From Flavobacteriales bacterium UBA2669 (GTDB lineage: Bacteria > Bacteroidota > Bacteroidia > Flavobacteriales_E > Vicingaceae): DNA of 64,000 nucleotides. The position numbers and the translations under genes are program-made. Position 1 is the first letter of the stretch. Every line of letters begins with the position of its first letter. The stretch spans positions 106,902 to 170,901 of the forward strand of contig DEMN01000001.1 of NCBI GenBank assembly GCA_002359215.1, given 5' to 3'. The notes under the pieces are model-generated. The model was not told where the DNA came from and did no database searches. It was given only the letters and a program-made list of their open reading frames with translations. Positions 18,561-27,781 of this stretch are shown piece after piece.

Positions 18561-20150
18561 CTAAAAATCACTATACCTGTTGGTAATGGCTGTTTTTAAA
18601 CCAATAAAAAACATGTTGGAAGAAAGGTCAGCATAATTATTCGTGAACGTTCTATTGGTTACTCCAGCTTGCAAAATCATGTTCGATTTTGGATTTAACA
18701 CATAAGAGATTTTTACAGTATTGTTTACAATATTGGTTTTTAATCCGTTAAGGGTGTAGTATCCGTAATCGTCTTCACGGTTGTTATAAGGTTGGTAAAC
18801 ATCCTGACCTAAAGAATAGCCGTTGGTATCTAAACCTACTTTTGCTAATGTGCTGTGCAGTTCAAAAATCCAACGTTTTTTGGCATAAAAAGCTGAGGCA
18901 GTTATTTCTTTAAAATTTGCTCCTAGTGGATGAGCTAACGGAGCATTAAAATGTGCATAGTTTTGAAGCGTGCTTACATTGGTACTTCTATAAAAATAAC
19001 TGTAAGTAAACGGTCTTACTTCGTTGTATTCTAATTGTAAACGCAATCTTTTAATGTTGAGTGGTTCTATAAATTTTAATCCGGCTTGAACGCCATATTT
19101 ATTTGCCCACCAACCGTTTCCAGCTTTTAATTCTTCCAACAAAAATTCATCAAATAATAATTGGCCGTAAAAGATGTATTTTTTTAGAATACGCATTTTT
19201 ATACTTCCTCCCATTAGTGCATTATCAGATGAACCCAAAGCATATTCAGTAGAACGTAAAAAGATAATAGGATTTAAGTAAGATAAATCATACCCTCTGT
19301 AAAACTCTTTTTCTTGAGATTGAAATACAATGCTCTCAAAAAAGCCTAAGTTCAACCATTTGGTAACATTCATGTTTAAGTAGTGTGTAGTAGCAAACTT
19401 TTGCATGTAATTACTGTAAATTCCGTCAGTAAAACGAATGTCTTGATGATTAGAATACAACGCCATATATTTAATTTTCCAAATGTTGGCAGTAACTTTT
19501 AAGTAAGGATAACTGTTGGCAAAATCAGATAATAAAAGTGAACGATAGCCATCACCAATAAAATGCTTGCCGTAACCTGCTTGTATGGTAAAAACATCGT
19601 TGGGTGTAAAGGTTAAATTTCCTTGAGAAAAAATGGCAGCATCATTTTTTGTATAACCATACCCCGGACTAATATGCTTGGTTTGAATCATTGCATCAAT
19701 ATAGCTAGGATAAGTGGAATAATCGTAAAGAAAAGCAAATTCGGCACTCCATTTTTCGCCTAAAGCAGCTTGTAGTTGAACTCCGGCACTAGTTTCTAAT
19801 AAATTTTCACTGTAATTGTCAGCTTTTTCTAGAGTGCTTATGGCGTTTATAATAGGGTTGATGTTAAAGTAGAAATTACCTTGTTTTTCGATAAGATGTT
19901 GATTGAATAGTTGATTGACAAACCCTTTTGAAGTACTTAATTGCAATTGAGAGATGGTAGTATCGTAAGGAATAATTCTGTCAACTTCTTTTTTGTTATA
20001 AGGTTTTATTGCTGCATGAAAATCAACAGCGGTATCTAAATGATTTAAATATAGGTATTCAAAAGTACGTTCGTTATTAATATTAAAATTTTGTGCTAAT
20101 ACAGATTGAAAAGCACTTAATAATAAGAATATGTAGAGGAGTACTCTCAT
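18561..20150 (-). CDS. RemB/Wzi-like outer-membrane beta-barrel protein
   Basis: A 529-residue protein with a cleavable signal peptide (ending near VLAQ, residue 20) and alternating, Tyr-rich strands throughout the rest, as in an outer-membrane barrel. It is clearly homologous to the protein at 21193-22767: both share GDGYRSLLLSD/GDGYRSILLSD, GYGKHF/GNDKQF and the LTHPxGANFxE motif. Features match the capsule assembly Wzi family and the gliding protein RemB of Flavobacterium; I cannot separate these. Its ATG overlaps the TGA of the upstream transferase gene (ATGA at 20147-20150), so it is translationally coupled. A role in surface polysaccharide handling is inferred from that coupling. Confidence 0.75.
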   Translation of the reverse strand: MRVLLYIFLLLSAFQSVLAQNFNINNERTFEYLYLNHLDTAVDFHAAIKPYNKKEVDRIIPYDTTISQLQLSTSKGFVNQLFNQHLIEKQGNFYFNINPIINAISTLEKADNYSENLLETSAGVQLQAALGEKWSAEFAFLYDYSTYPSYIDAMIQTKHISPGYGYTKNDAAIFSQGNLTFTPNDVFTIQAGYGKHFIGDGYRSLLLSDFANSYPYLKVTANIWKIKYMALYSNHQDIRFTDGIYSNYMQKFATTHYLNMNVTKWLNLGFFESIVFQSQEKEFYRGYDLSYLNPIIFLRSTEYALGSSDNALMGGSIKMRILKKYIFYGQLLFDEFLLEELKAGNGWWANKYGVQAGLKFIEPLNIKRLRLQLEYNEVRPFTYSYFYRSTNVSTLQNYAHFNAPLAHPLGANFKEITASAFYAKKRWIFELHSTLAKVGLDTNGYSLGQDVYQPYNNREDDYGYYTLNGLKTNIVNNTVKISYVLNPKSNMILQAGVTNRTFTNNYADLSSNMFFIGLKTAITNRYSDF

Positions 20151-21190
20151 TTTTTCTTTTTCAGTTTAAATAGGAAAGGAATTTGAGTAGATAGAATTAC
20201 AAAGGCTGTAAGTGTAATAAAAGCGTAACTTGGGTTGAATTGTTGAGCAAAAACTGCTCCTCCAACTATTAATATATTAAACAAATAGATAACAATTACT
20301 GTCTGTCTGTGTGATAAACCTAAATCTAATAATCTGTGATGTATATGATTTCTGTCGGCACGAAAAGGAGAAACCCCACTTAAAATTCTGATGGTAAAAA
20401 CCCTGATGGTATCTACTAAAGGATATACCAAAATAGACATGGCTAAAATTGGTTTGGAAATATTTTGTATTATATTAGGTAAGTCGGTGGCTTTATATTC
20501 TACCATTTCAATGGCTAATACCGCCATTAAGAACCCTATAGTAAGTGACCCCGAATCGCCCATAAACACTTTTGCGGGATTAAAATTAAACCTTAAAAAA
20601 CCCAATAAGCTTCCAGCTATAGCAAAGGAAAGTACGGCATAAATCCAATCGTTGGCAAAATAAAACCAAGCCCCAAAAAATGAAGCGGCAATTAAGCCAA
20701 CACCTGCTGCCAAACCATCTACACCATCAATTAAATTAAAGGCATTGATAATAACAATATAGGTAAATATAGAGAGCATAATTCCTACATATTCAGGGAT
20801 TTCTCTTATGCCAAATAAGCCGTGCAAACTGGTAAGTTTAACATTAGCCATAAAAACCATAATAAAAGCACAGAACAAATGTGCAGCTAATTTTTTTGCA
20901 GGTGCAGTACCAATAATATCGTCTTTCATTCCCACAAAAAACATAATAAGCATGGAAGGGACAAGGTATTTAATAACTCCTATTTCTTTAATAGGCAACC
21001 AAAGTAAAAACGAAAAAAGTATGCCTGCAAAAATCATCATCCCTCCCATGGAAGGTGTTTTTTCACTATGAATTTTTCTACTTTCTGTGGGGTCATCAAA
21101 CAAATGCTTCATTTTAGCAATAGTAATGAAAGATGGAGTTGCAAGCAACACAATCAAAAAAGACGTAATTATCGGTAAAATGATTTCCAT
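20147..21190 (-). CDS. wecA: WecA-type polyprenyl-phosphate sugar-1-phosphate transferase
   Basis: A 347-residue membrane enzyme of the MraY/WecA family that loads a hexosamine-1-phosphate onto the lipid carrier and so starts surface glycan synthesis. About ten hydrophobic segments are visible. Motifs in order: the Mg-binding pair in GMKDDIIGT (about residue 88-96), NAFNLIDGVDGLA (149-161), FMGDSGSLTIG (209-219) and DRNHIHHRLLDLG (about 279-291). The HIHH motif marks the WecA branch and excludes MraY. The exact sugar (GlcNAc or another) is not decided by sequence. It lies between two paralogous barrel genes: 2 bp after one and overlapping the other by 4 bp. Confidence 0.9.
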   Translation of the reverse strand: MEIILPIITSFLIVLLATPSFITIAKMKHLFDDPTESRKIHSEKTPSMGGMMIFAGILFSFLLWLPIKEIGVIKYLVPSMLIMFFVGMKDDIIGTAPAKKLAAHLFCAFIMVFMANVKLTSLHGLFGIREIPEYVGIMLSIFTYIVIINAFNLIDGVDGLAAGVGLIAASFFGAWFYFANDWIYAVLSFAIAGSLLGFLRFNFNPAKVFMGDSGSLTIGFLMAVLAIEMVEYKATDLPNIIQNISKPILAMSILVYPLVDTIRVFTIRILSGVSPFRADRNHIHHRLLDLGLSHRQTVIVIYLFNILIVGGAVFAQQFNPSYAFITLTAFVILSTQIPFLFKLKKKK

Positions 21191-21192
21191 AA

Positions 21193-22767
21193 TTAAATAT
21201 CGCTGTATAAATTTCTTAATGAAGTTCTTAATGCAAAGTAAATATAATTTGTTTTATGTTCTCCAAAATCAGTTGTTAGTGTTCTTTGGGAGATGCCTAA
21301 CATTAACGCCATATTATTTTTTGGGTTAATTAAAAAACCGGCATGTGCCTGAATGTTTATTAAATCTGCTGTTTCCGGAACGATTGAAATAGTATTTTCG
21401 TTGCTTACAAATATGTTATTTCCTTCAGAGCTTAGTTTAGCATAATTTACTTTTGTTTGCACAAATAATCGTTTGTATTTATAATTCATTATCCCAACCA
21501 TTTCGTCAAAGTTAGCTCCATAAGGATGAGTTAAAGGTTCATTAAAATGGGAATAATTTTGTAGTGCAATAGCATTGCTGTAAGTGTAGGGTTCTACATG
21601 GTTATATTCGGCCTGTAAGGTTAATCCCGTAATGCCAAAAAACTTTACCCCTGCCTGATAACCTGTTTTTGTATGATTTTTATTACCATCATATAATAAC
21701 TGACCGTAAATAATGGTGTTGATTGGCAATTTAATTTTTGAGTTAAGACCCAATTGAGAATTGTTTTTACCATCAAAACCTGTAACCAACGTATTCGCAA
21801 ACAATATAGGGTTTAACTGCATAAAATTGTAAGGTTTTGTGCCACTGCTGTCTTCTGTTTGCCATATTGTTGATTCAAAAAATCCTAAATGAAGCCATTT
21901 GGTAGCTATCCAACTTAAATAATGTACTGACATGCTTTTACGCATAAATAGTTCCTCAGGAGTAGAACCTTGTCCTCTTCTATCGAGGCTCGATAATCCG
22001 GTGTTTACTTTGGTATATTGAAATTGCTTTTTTTTACCAAACCAAGCTGTAGCTTTGTAATACGGATAATGATAAGCATAATCCGAAAGAAGAATGGAGC
22101 GATAACCATCTCCTACAAATTGTTTATCGTTGCCCAACTGAAAGTTAAATCGTTTACTAGGAGAGTAGGAAATATAAGAAGTTGCAGCGTTGTAGTCAAA
22201 ACCATTATCTTTAAAACGTTTTACTCTTCCTTGTCCCGGAACAACATTGTTTGAGCGTACATAAGTTGCCATGTAATCGGGGAAAACAGCTTGGTTTTCA
22301 TACAAAGCAGTTTGGAAAGAAAATTTTTCGCCAATATGTCCTTTAGCAATAATTCCTCTGGTATTTACATAAAGCGTTTGCTCTTTATTGAGAGATTCTC
22401 CATCTTGTCCCATCTCCAAATTAAGTAAAGGATCTATAGTAAGGTAGAAATCGCCTGTATCAACTCGCACAAAATTTTCGTGAAATAGTTTTCTGGAAAA
22501 CCAAGATTTATCTTTAAGATAAGTCTTGTTTACATTGATGAGGTAGTCATTTTGTTCTCGATTATTAAGTAAAGAAAAACTATCAGTTGTTGCTTTAGAT
22601 TGTAGAATAGGTAAAAAAGAAGTGTGCACATTATTTTCTAATGCATTAAATTCTTTTTGATTAACCAAGTTAAACTCTCGGTTGAGCGGTAAATTCAACT
22701 GCTGAGCTTGAGCCGACAAAAACCCAATTAATAAAAGAAAGAAGATGATGCGGTAATGCTTACTCAT
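21193..22767 (-). CDS. RemB/Wzi-like outer-membrane beta-barrel protein (paralogue)
   Basis: A 524-residue protein with a signal peptide (cleavage near SAQAQQ, residues 19-24) and a Tyr/Phe-rich barrel pattern ending in an aromatic-rich C-terminus (NLYSDI). It is a paralogue of the protein encoded two genes downstream (same NRY/NLYSD ending and GDGYRS motif). It is first in the three-gene run with the WecA-type transferase, whose start lies 2 bp after its stop. The family includes Wzi, which anchors capsule at the outer membrane, and RemB, a gliding-motility protein. Having two copies around the initiating transferase suggests a linked surface-glycan function, which is inference. Confidence 0.75.
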   Translation of the reverse strand: MSKHYRIIFFLLLIGFLSAQAQQLNLPLNREFNLVNQKEFNALENNVHTSFLPILQSKATTDSFSLLNNREQNDYLINVNKTYLKDKSWFSRKLFHENFVRVDTGDFYLTIDPLLNLEMGQDGESLNKEQTLYVNTRGIIAKGHIGEKFSFQTALYENQAVFPDYMATYVRSNNVVPGQGRVKRFKDNGFDYNAATSYISYSPSKRFNFQLGNDKQFVGDGYRSILLSDYAYHYPYYKATAWFGKKKQFQYTKVNTGLSSLDRRGQGSTPEELFMRKSMSVHYLSWIATKWLHLGFFESTIWQTEDSSGTKPYNFMQLNPILFANTLVTGFDGKNNSQLGLNSKIKLPINTIIYGQLLYDGNKNHTKTGYQAGVKFFGITGLTLQAEYNHVEPYTYSNAIALQNYSHFNEPLTHPYGANFDEMVGIMNYKYKRLFVQTKVNYAKLSSEGNNIFVSNENTISIVPETADLINIQAHAGFLINPKNNMALMLGISQRTLTTDFGEHKTNYIYFALRTSLRNLYSDI

Positions 22768-22834
22768 TAGTTTTAGTACTCAAAATAACCTTAAAATCAG
22801 GCACCAAAGCTAATGAACTTTTTTAAGATATGTA

Positions 22835-23131
22835 TCAGCTATGCTGATTAATAATTTGTATCAACTGACTGGCATCAATCACACCTGATTGTCGCCAAAG
22901 CTGTTTGCCATTTTTAAATAAAATTAGTGTGGGAACACCTCTTACCTGATAAGCTGTAGCAGCTTGTTGGTTTTTATCTACATCAATTTTTAAAACACGG
23001 GCTTTGCCTTGTACTTGTTTTGCCACATCATCCAAAATTGGCGACATGGCTTTGCACGGACCACACCAAGTAGCAAAGAAATCTACTAAAACGGGCTGGT
23101 CGGAATTAATAATTTCATTAAATGTTGCCAT
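22835..23131 (-). CDS. trxA: Thioredoxin
   Basis: A 98-residue classic thioredoxin with no signal peptide, so cytoplasmic. The active site TWCGPCK puts the redox cysteines at 23 and 26; the cis-proline loop is VRGVPTLILFKNG. It follows the haem-type lipoprotein gene by 10 bp on the same strand and is probably co-transcribed with it. Thioredoxin reduces disulfides in proteins such as peroxiredoxins and ribonucleotide reductase. The gene is slightly shorter than the 105-109 residue E. coli form, as in other Bacteroidota copies. Confidence 0.93.
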   Translation of the reverse strand: MATFNEIINSDQPVLVDFFATWCGPCKAMSPILDDVAKQVQGKARVLKIDVDKNQQAATAYQVRGVPTLILFKNGKQLWRQSGVIDASQLIQIINQHS

Positions 23132-23141
23132 AGGGAATTAG

Positions 23142-23783
23142 TTATTTAAAAGTGATGCTCCAAATCCCTCTAAACTCATCAATATCAAAATTAACTGCTT
23201 TATCGTTAGGATAAAGTGCCAAAATAGATTTGTAATCGGTTTCGCTTACTGTTTTTCCAACTGTTCCGTGGCAAGTAACACAAAGTGGTTGTAAATGGAT
23301 AGGAGCGTAAAAGCTTACTGTATTATCGGTATTTCGTTTTACTTCAGGAAATAAATCTTCGGTAATTTTTGAAGTGTTTAGATAATAGTCAATCATTTCT
23401 TGCTCGGAAGCATTGGGTTTGTTTTTCTCATTTCGTAGTTTGTGGCTGGTTCTTTTAATGCTAACATCATAATGTTTTTCAAGCGAATCAACAATAATAC
23501 TTTCATTTACATTACAGAATTTAACAGCATTGGTTACACCACCTTCGCTCATGGCTTTTTTTAAACTTCCGCTCAATGCCTTAAATGTTTGTTGAGCAAT
23601 TTCTTGTCCTTTTAGTGTGTAAGCTTGACTTTCTTCTATGGTAAGTTCTTCAACACCTTCAGCAATTTGCTTCGGTTGATCTTCCATTGTTGCAACTTTT
23701 TGTTGTTCGGCAGTTTTTTCATTGCCACAAGCTAGTAATGCTGTAATGGCAGTAGTATACACTAAATAGGAAAGTTTATTCAT
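23142..23783 (-). CDS. DUF3365-type c-haem lipoprotein
   Basis: A 213-residue periplasmic lipoprotein: MNKLSYL with lipobox LLAC (Cys19). The Tll0287-like DUF3365 pattern is present: AVKFCNV near 86, and RTSHKLRNEKNKPN-type segment at about 111-124. The C-x-x-C-H haem attachment motif CVTCHG is at 168-173. The family binds one c-type haem and is suspected of redox sensing. The open frame extends further upstream, but ATG at 23783 gives the signal sequence and an 8-bp overlap with the preceding gene's end, so it is chosen. Thioredoxin follows 10 bp later. A shared redox role of the three genes is likely but unproved. Confidence 0.85.
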   Translation of the reverse strand: MNKLSYLVYTTAITALLACGNEKTAEQQKVATMEDQPKQIAEGVEELTIEESQAYTLKGQEIAQQTFKALSGSLKKAMSEGGVTNAVKFCNVNESIIVDSLEKHYDVSIKRTSHKLRNEKNKPNASEQEMIDYYLNTSKITEDLFPEVKRNTDNTVSFYAPIHLQPLCVTCHGTVGKTVSETDYKSILALYPNDKAVNFDIDEFRGIWSITFK

Positions 23784-24000
23784 GGTCTGTTTTATTTTCT
23801 TTTTTGTTAAATTTATCGTTAGCAAAATCGCCCACTAACCAACCCATAAATGCTCCATAGGCAGCTGTTCTGTACCAAACAGAAGTAATGGCACACGAGC
23901 CACTTTCGCAACCGATAAAATACCAATATGCATATCCGGCAGCAGCACCTAAAAAAGCTACAAGAAAAGAAATTTTATGGTTTTTTATCCAGTTGAGCAT
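23776..24000 (-). CDS. DUF6132 small membrane protein
   Basis: A 74-residue protein with a first transmembrane segment (about residues 10-30, FLVAFLGAAAGYAYWYFIG), the motif CESGSCAITS and a second hydrophobic segment ending in MGWLVGDFA. The paired cysteines C-x4-C and the ITSxWxxTAxYGAxMG pattern match the DUF6132 family. No biochemical function is known to me; metal or thiol chemistry is a guess from the cysteines. It is the first gene of the run with the haem lipoprotein and thioredoxin, and its stop overlaps the next ATG. Confidence 0.75.
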   Translation of the reverse strand: MLNWIKNHKISFLVAFLGAAAGYAYWYFIGCESGSCAITSVWYRTAAYGAFMGWLVGDFANDKFNKKENKTDHE

Positions 24001-24022
24001 AAGAAGTTAATTAATGATAACA

Positions 24023-24030
24023 CAAAGTTA
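24023..24030 (-). promoter_or_regulatory. Candidate -7 box for DUF6132-DUF3365-trxA
   Basis: On the minus strand TAACTTTG matches TAnnTTTG exactly, 22 bp before the DUF6132 ATG. No TTG is found 17-23 bp upstream. The site lies in the 127-bp divergent gap shared with the ABC permease gene. Confidence 0.4.
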
Positions 24031-24127
24031 CTCAATTTCCAATATCTATTAATTGTTGGATTTGAATTTAACTTATTTTAAAAGTTGTAAATTAGCCGAC
24101 AAGATTTAAAACAACACAAAACAACAG

Positions 24128-25330
24128 TTGAATTTTCCGTTTTACATAGCAAAAAGGTACTTTATTGCAAAGAAATCGCATAATGTTATTAATATTATTT
24201 CGTGGATTTCGGTGCTTGGTATTGCTGTAGGAACGTTGGCGTTGGTAATTGTACTTTCTGCTTTTAACGGACTGGAAGATTTGGTGGAAAAGCTTTATGC
24301 TTCATTCGATCCGGATATAAAAATTGAAGCTACCAAAGGAAAAACATTTGAAGTGACTGATTTTCCTAAAGACAAAATTTTGCAATTAGATGAAGTTGCA
24401 TTTTATAATCATGCAGTGGAGGATGTAGTGTTGGTGAAATACATGGAGAAACAAACCATTGCTACTTTAAAAGGTGTTGAACCGCAGTTTTATGAAATGA
24501 CTGGTTTAGATACATTAATGATTGAAGGACAAGTGATGAAGGACGATTCCAACAAAATAGTATTGGGTTATGGAATTGCTGATAAATTATCTTTGTATTT
24601 ACATAATATGGTGGTGGAACAAGTGAGTATTATTGTCCCAAAAAAAGGTTTAGCAAAAGCTTTTGTTCCAACGGACGAGTTTACCCGAAAATTTGCTATT
24701 CCAACAGGTATTTTTTCTGTAAATCCTGATTTTGATACTAAATATGTAGTTACTCCTTTAAGGTTTGCTCAAAAAGTACTTTCTTACGAAGGAAAAATAT
24801 CATCTGTAGAATTAGGATTGAAATCAGGAGTAAATCATGAAAAAGCAAAAGAAAAAATACAACTTATTTTGGGTGATGATTATGTAGTAAAAACTCGACA
24901 TGAGCTGAATGAGTTAATATTTAAAACCAACAAAACTGAAAAATGGATTACGTTCCTTATCTTAACTTTTATATTGATAATTGCTTCTTTTAATATTATT
25001 GGTTCACTTACCATGTTGATTATTGATAAGAAAAAAGACATTTGGATTTTACGTACCATGGGAGCTTCTAGGAAAACTATTAAGCGGTTATTTTTTATGG
25101 AGGGAATGATTATTAATTTAGCCGGAGCCATCTCTGGAATGGTGCTGGGAGCTATTGTTTGTTGGTTACAAATACAGTTTGGTTTATTAAGGTTGGAGGG
25201 CAGTGTGGTAGAATTTTACCCTATAAAATTAGAGTTGTTAGATTTTATTTATATTACTATTATTGTTTTGATAATTGGTTTTTTAGCTTCATGGTATCCG
25301 GTAAGGGTGCTTACTAAAAAGCATCTTTAA
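24128..25330 (+). CDS. LolC/LolE-like ABC transporter permease
   Basis: A 400-residue inner-membrane permease with the FtsX/MacB fold: a first transmembrane segment at about 27-48, a large periplasmic domain, and three segments in the last 130 residues (beginning WITFLILTFILIIASFNIIG, with the conserved RTMGASRKTIKRLFFMEG coupling helix between). LolC/LolE work with an ATPase (LolD) to release lipoproteins from the inner membrane. The start is TTG at 24128, which gives the family N-terminus; no ATG is in frame close by. It shares the TTAA stop overlap with dusB. No ATPase lies nearby, so the partner must be elsewhere. Confidence 0.85.
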   Translation: MNFPFYIAKRYFIAKKSHNVINIISWISVLGIAVGTLALVIVLSAFNGLEDLVEKLYASFDPDIKIEATKGKTFEVTDFPKDKILQLDEVAFYNHAVEDVVLVKYMEKQTIATLKGVEPQFYEMTGLDTLMIEGQVMKDDSNKIVLGYGIADKLSLYLHNMVVEQVSIIVPKKGLAKAFVPTDEFTRKFAIPTGIFSVNPDFDTKYVVTPLRFAQKVLSYEGKISSVELGLKSGVNHEKAKEKIQLILGDDYVVKTRHELNELIFKTNKTEKWITFLILTFILIIASFNIIGSLTMLIIDKKKDIWILRTMGASRKTIKRLFFMEGMIINLAGAISGMVLGAIVCWLQIQFGLLRLEGSVVEFYPIKLELLDFIYITIIVLIIGFLASWYPVRVLTKKHL

Positions 25331-26307
25331 TAACTCAATGCAGTAGCAATTTCATCCAAGGTTTGAAATAAAATTTCGGGATTAGTTTCGGTAACTAATT
25401 TTATTCTGAATTCTTTTAAGTGAGGAATTCCTTTAAAATAATTAGCATAATGTCTTCGCATTTCAACAATGCCTAATTTTTCGCCTTTCCATTTTATAGA
25501 CATTTCTAAATGGCGTTTGGCAACATTTATACGTTGTTCTATGGTTGGCGGAGCAAGATGTTCTCCGGTAGCCATAAAATGCTTAATCTCATTAAAAATC
25601 CAAGGATAACCAATACTTGCCCTGCCTATCATTACACCATCTACATCGTATCTGTTTTTATTTTCCAATGCTTTTTCGGGGGTGTCGACATCTCCATTTC
25701 CAAAAACAGGAATATGCATTCTTGGGTTGTTTTTTACTTCACCAATTAAGGTCCAGTCGGCTTCTCCTTTGTACATTTGTTTTCTGGTTCTACCGTGAAT
25801 AGAGATGGCTTGTATGCCAACATCTTGCAACCTTTCTGCTACTTCCACAATGTATTTGGTGCTTTCGTCCCAACCTAAACGGGTTTTTACGGTAACAGGT
25901 AAATGTGTAGATTTTACAATCTCGGCAGTCATTTTTACCATTTTAGGAATATCTTGCAAAATACCCGCTCCGGAACCTTTACAGGCTACTTTTTTTACCG
26001 GACAGCCATAATTAATATCAATAATATCAGGGTTAGCTTGGGTGGTTACTTCTGTTGCCTGACGCATGGATTCAATATCATTTCCGAAAATCTGAATGCC
26101 AATGGGGCGTTCGTATTCAAAAATATCGAGCTTTTTTACACTTTTTGCAGCATCTCTAATTAGTCCTTCTGAGGAAATAAACTCTGTGTACATTAAATCA
26201 GCACCATTCTCTTTACATAACGCACGAAAAGGTGGATCGCTAACATCTTCCATTGGAGCAAGTAAAAGTGGGAACTCACCAAGTTCTATATCGCCTATTT
26301 TTGCCAT
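25327..26307 (-). CDS. dusB: tRNA-dihydrouridine synthase
   Basis: A 326-residue FMN-dependent enzyme that reduces uridines in the tRNA D-loop, in a TIM barrel. Motifs: FPLLLAPMEDVSD near residue 12, NYGCPVKKVACKGSGAGIL (99-117) with the conserved GCP Cys102, and SIHGRTRKQMYKGEADW (about 173-189) that closes over the substrate. The length and SDxPFR motif fit DusB. The gene converges with the ABC permease; the two stops share TTAA. Confidence 0.95.
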   Translation of the reverse strand: MAKIGDIELGEFPLLLAPMEDVSDPPFRALCKENGADLMYTEFISSEGLIRDAAKSVKKLDIFEYERPIGIQIFGNDIESMRQATEVTTQANPDIIDINYGCPVKKVACKGSGAGILQDIPKMVKMTAEIVKSTHLPVTVKTRLGWDESTKYIVEVAERLQDVGIQAISIHGRTRKQMYKGEADWTLIGEVKNNPRMHIPVFGNGDVDTPEKALENKNRYDVDGVMIGRASIGYPWIFNEIKHFMATGEHLAPPTIEQRINVAKRHLEMSIKWKGEKLGIVEMRRHYANYFKGIPHLKEFRIKLVTETNPEILFQTLDEIATALSY

Positions 26308-26448
26308 TGATAAAAATAATTAGGACAAAATTAAGGAAATAAAAAGGATGAAAGTTGAAGGTTTGACTTTGTTGAACTCGAAAAATCGTTTGAAGTTTGA
26401 GGATTTTAATAATTCTCACATTCACACATCAATTAATCCACACATTTA

Positions 26449-27750
26449 TCAATCCTCTTTTTTCCTTAGAATTCCTAAAATTTCTATGATATTGCCATTT
26501 TCATCTAAGCGTGGGAATACTTTTTCTTGAATCCAAATGTATTTATCTTTACCAAGTGGTTTTACTCGATAATTGAATACAGCAGCTTTTTTATCACTAA
26601 AAAATTGGTCTTTTTCTTTTTTTATTTTAGGGACATCTTCAGGATGATATAACTGAGCTACTTTTTCCTGAATTTCTTGAGAAACATTCTGGTGGGGCTT
26701 GATGCCAAAAATTTCTTCGATAAAAGGACTTACATATTCAAAATCGGGAATGCTGCCTTTGGAGTAATTTGCTAAGTAGATGAATTCATCTAGATTGTCT
26801 AAGATAAAACGATACTTTTCACTATTGTAAGCTATTTTTTCATCGTACTTTTTTTTTGCATCAATATTTCTTATTTGTAACAGGTAGTAATTGTTTTTTG
26901 CAGCATTAAAAGGCGATAAGGATAGATATCCCCAAAAAATTTCTCCATCGATTGTTTTAAATTGTACTTCATCATTAAAATAACCGTAATCAGTAATTTG
27001 TTGTTTAATTTCTGTACGATTTTGCTGAATGTAATCATTATTGGCAAATAATGTTTGGTAATTAGTTTTTATTACATCTTTGGCATTACTAAGATTAAAA
27101 ACTTTTGAAGTTCTTTCATTAGCATCTTTAATTTCTTTAGAAAAGTAATCAACTAGTAAAAAGGCATCATTAGTAGTATTGGCAATAGACTTAAGTATAG
27201 AAGCGTTACTGTCTATTGTTCTGATTAAGTTTCTTCTTTGCATGGTTATAATAAAACTCAAAACAAAGGAGAACAAAAATAAACATATGATTAACCAAAT
27301 GAAACTATAGTTTTGTTCTGAAAGTAATAAGGCAACTAAAAGGAAAGTGAAAACCACTCCGAAATAAATTGCTAGTTTTTTGTTGGTTGGAATAATAAAA
27401 AGTGTAAGATTTAAAATAACCATCATTAATACACTATAATTACCTTCAAAATTAATTTTGTAGCCAATAAATATGGTAAAACATGCTGAAAACATTAAAA
27501 AGTAAAGTAAAATTTCGTAAATAGTTTTACTGTTTATGTTGGTGTAGGTAATACCATAAAATACAATACAAGCTAAAGGCAAACTAAAAGCCATTATTAA
27601 ATTGGTAGTGTTAGTTGTAAACATACATGTAAAACAAGCATAGGCCATGGTAATAAAAAAAGCACCAATGGCACCCATTCTTGCCATTTTCTTACTTTTT
27701 TTTGCAAAACCATTGCTATTGTTGTTTGTTTGAAAAATGTTTAACGCCAT
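26449..27750 (-). CDS. Membrane-bound PAS-domain protein without output domain
   Basis: A 433-residue protein. The first about 175 residues hold six or more hydrophobic segments (for example GAFFITMAYACFTCMF, FIWLIICLFLFSFVLSFIITM). A first PAS domain starts near residue 190 (SILKSIANTTNDAFLLVDY) and a second near 300 (YRFILDNLDEFIYLANYS), ending in a PAC segment (KDKYIWIQEKVFPRLDENG). The chain ends after the second PAS with no histidine-kinase, GGDEF or HTH domain. I checked the DNA after the stop: it is AT-rich with no continuing homology, so truncation by frameshift is not evident. Ligand and partner are unknown. Convergent with nothing; divergent from no gene. Confidence 0.8.
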   Translation of the reverse strand: MALNIFQTNNNSNGFAKKSKKMARMGAIGAFFITMAYACFTCMFTTNTTNLIMAFSLPLACIVFYGITYTNINSKTIYEILLYFLMFSACFTIFIGYKINFEGNYSVLMMVILNLTLFIIPTNKKLAIYFGVVFTFLLVALLLSEQNYSFIWLIICLFLFSFVLSFIITMQRRNLIRTIDSNASILKSIANTTNDAFLLVDYFSKEIKDANERTSKVFNLSNAKDVIKTNYQTLFANNDYIQQNRTEIKQQITDYGYFNDEVQFKTIDGEIFWGYLSLSPFNAAKNNYYLLQIRNIDAKKKYDEKIAYNSEKYRFILDNLDEFIYLANYSKGSIPDFEYVSPFIEEIFGIKPHQNVSQEIQEKVAQLYHPEDVPKIKKEKDQFFSDKKAAVFNYRVKPLGKDKYIWIQEKVFPRLDENGNIIEILGILRKKED

Positions 27751-27781
27751 ATTTTTTGTATAAATTAGGTTTTAATGAGTA

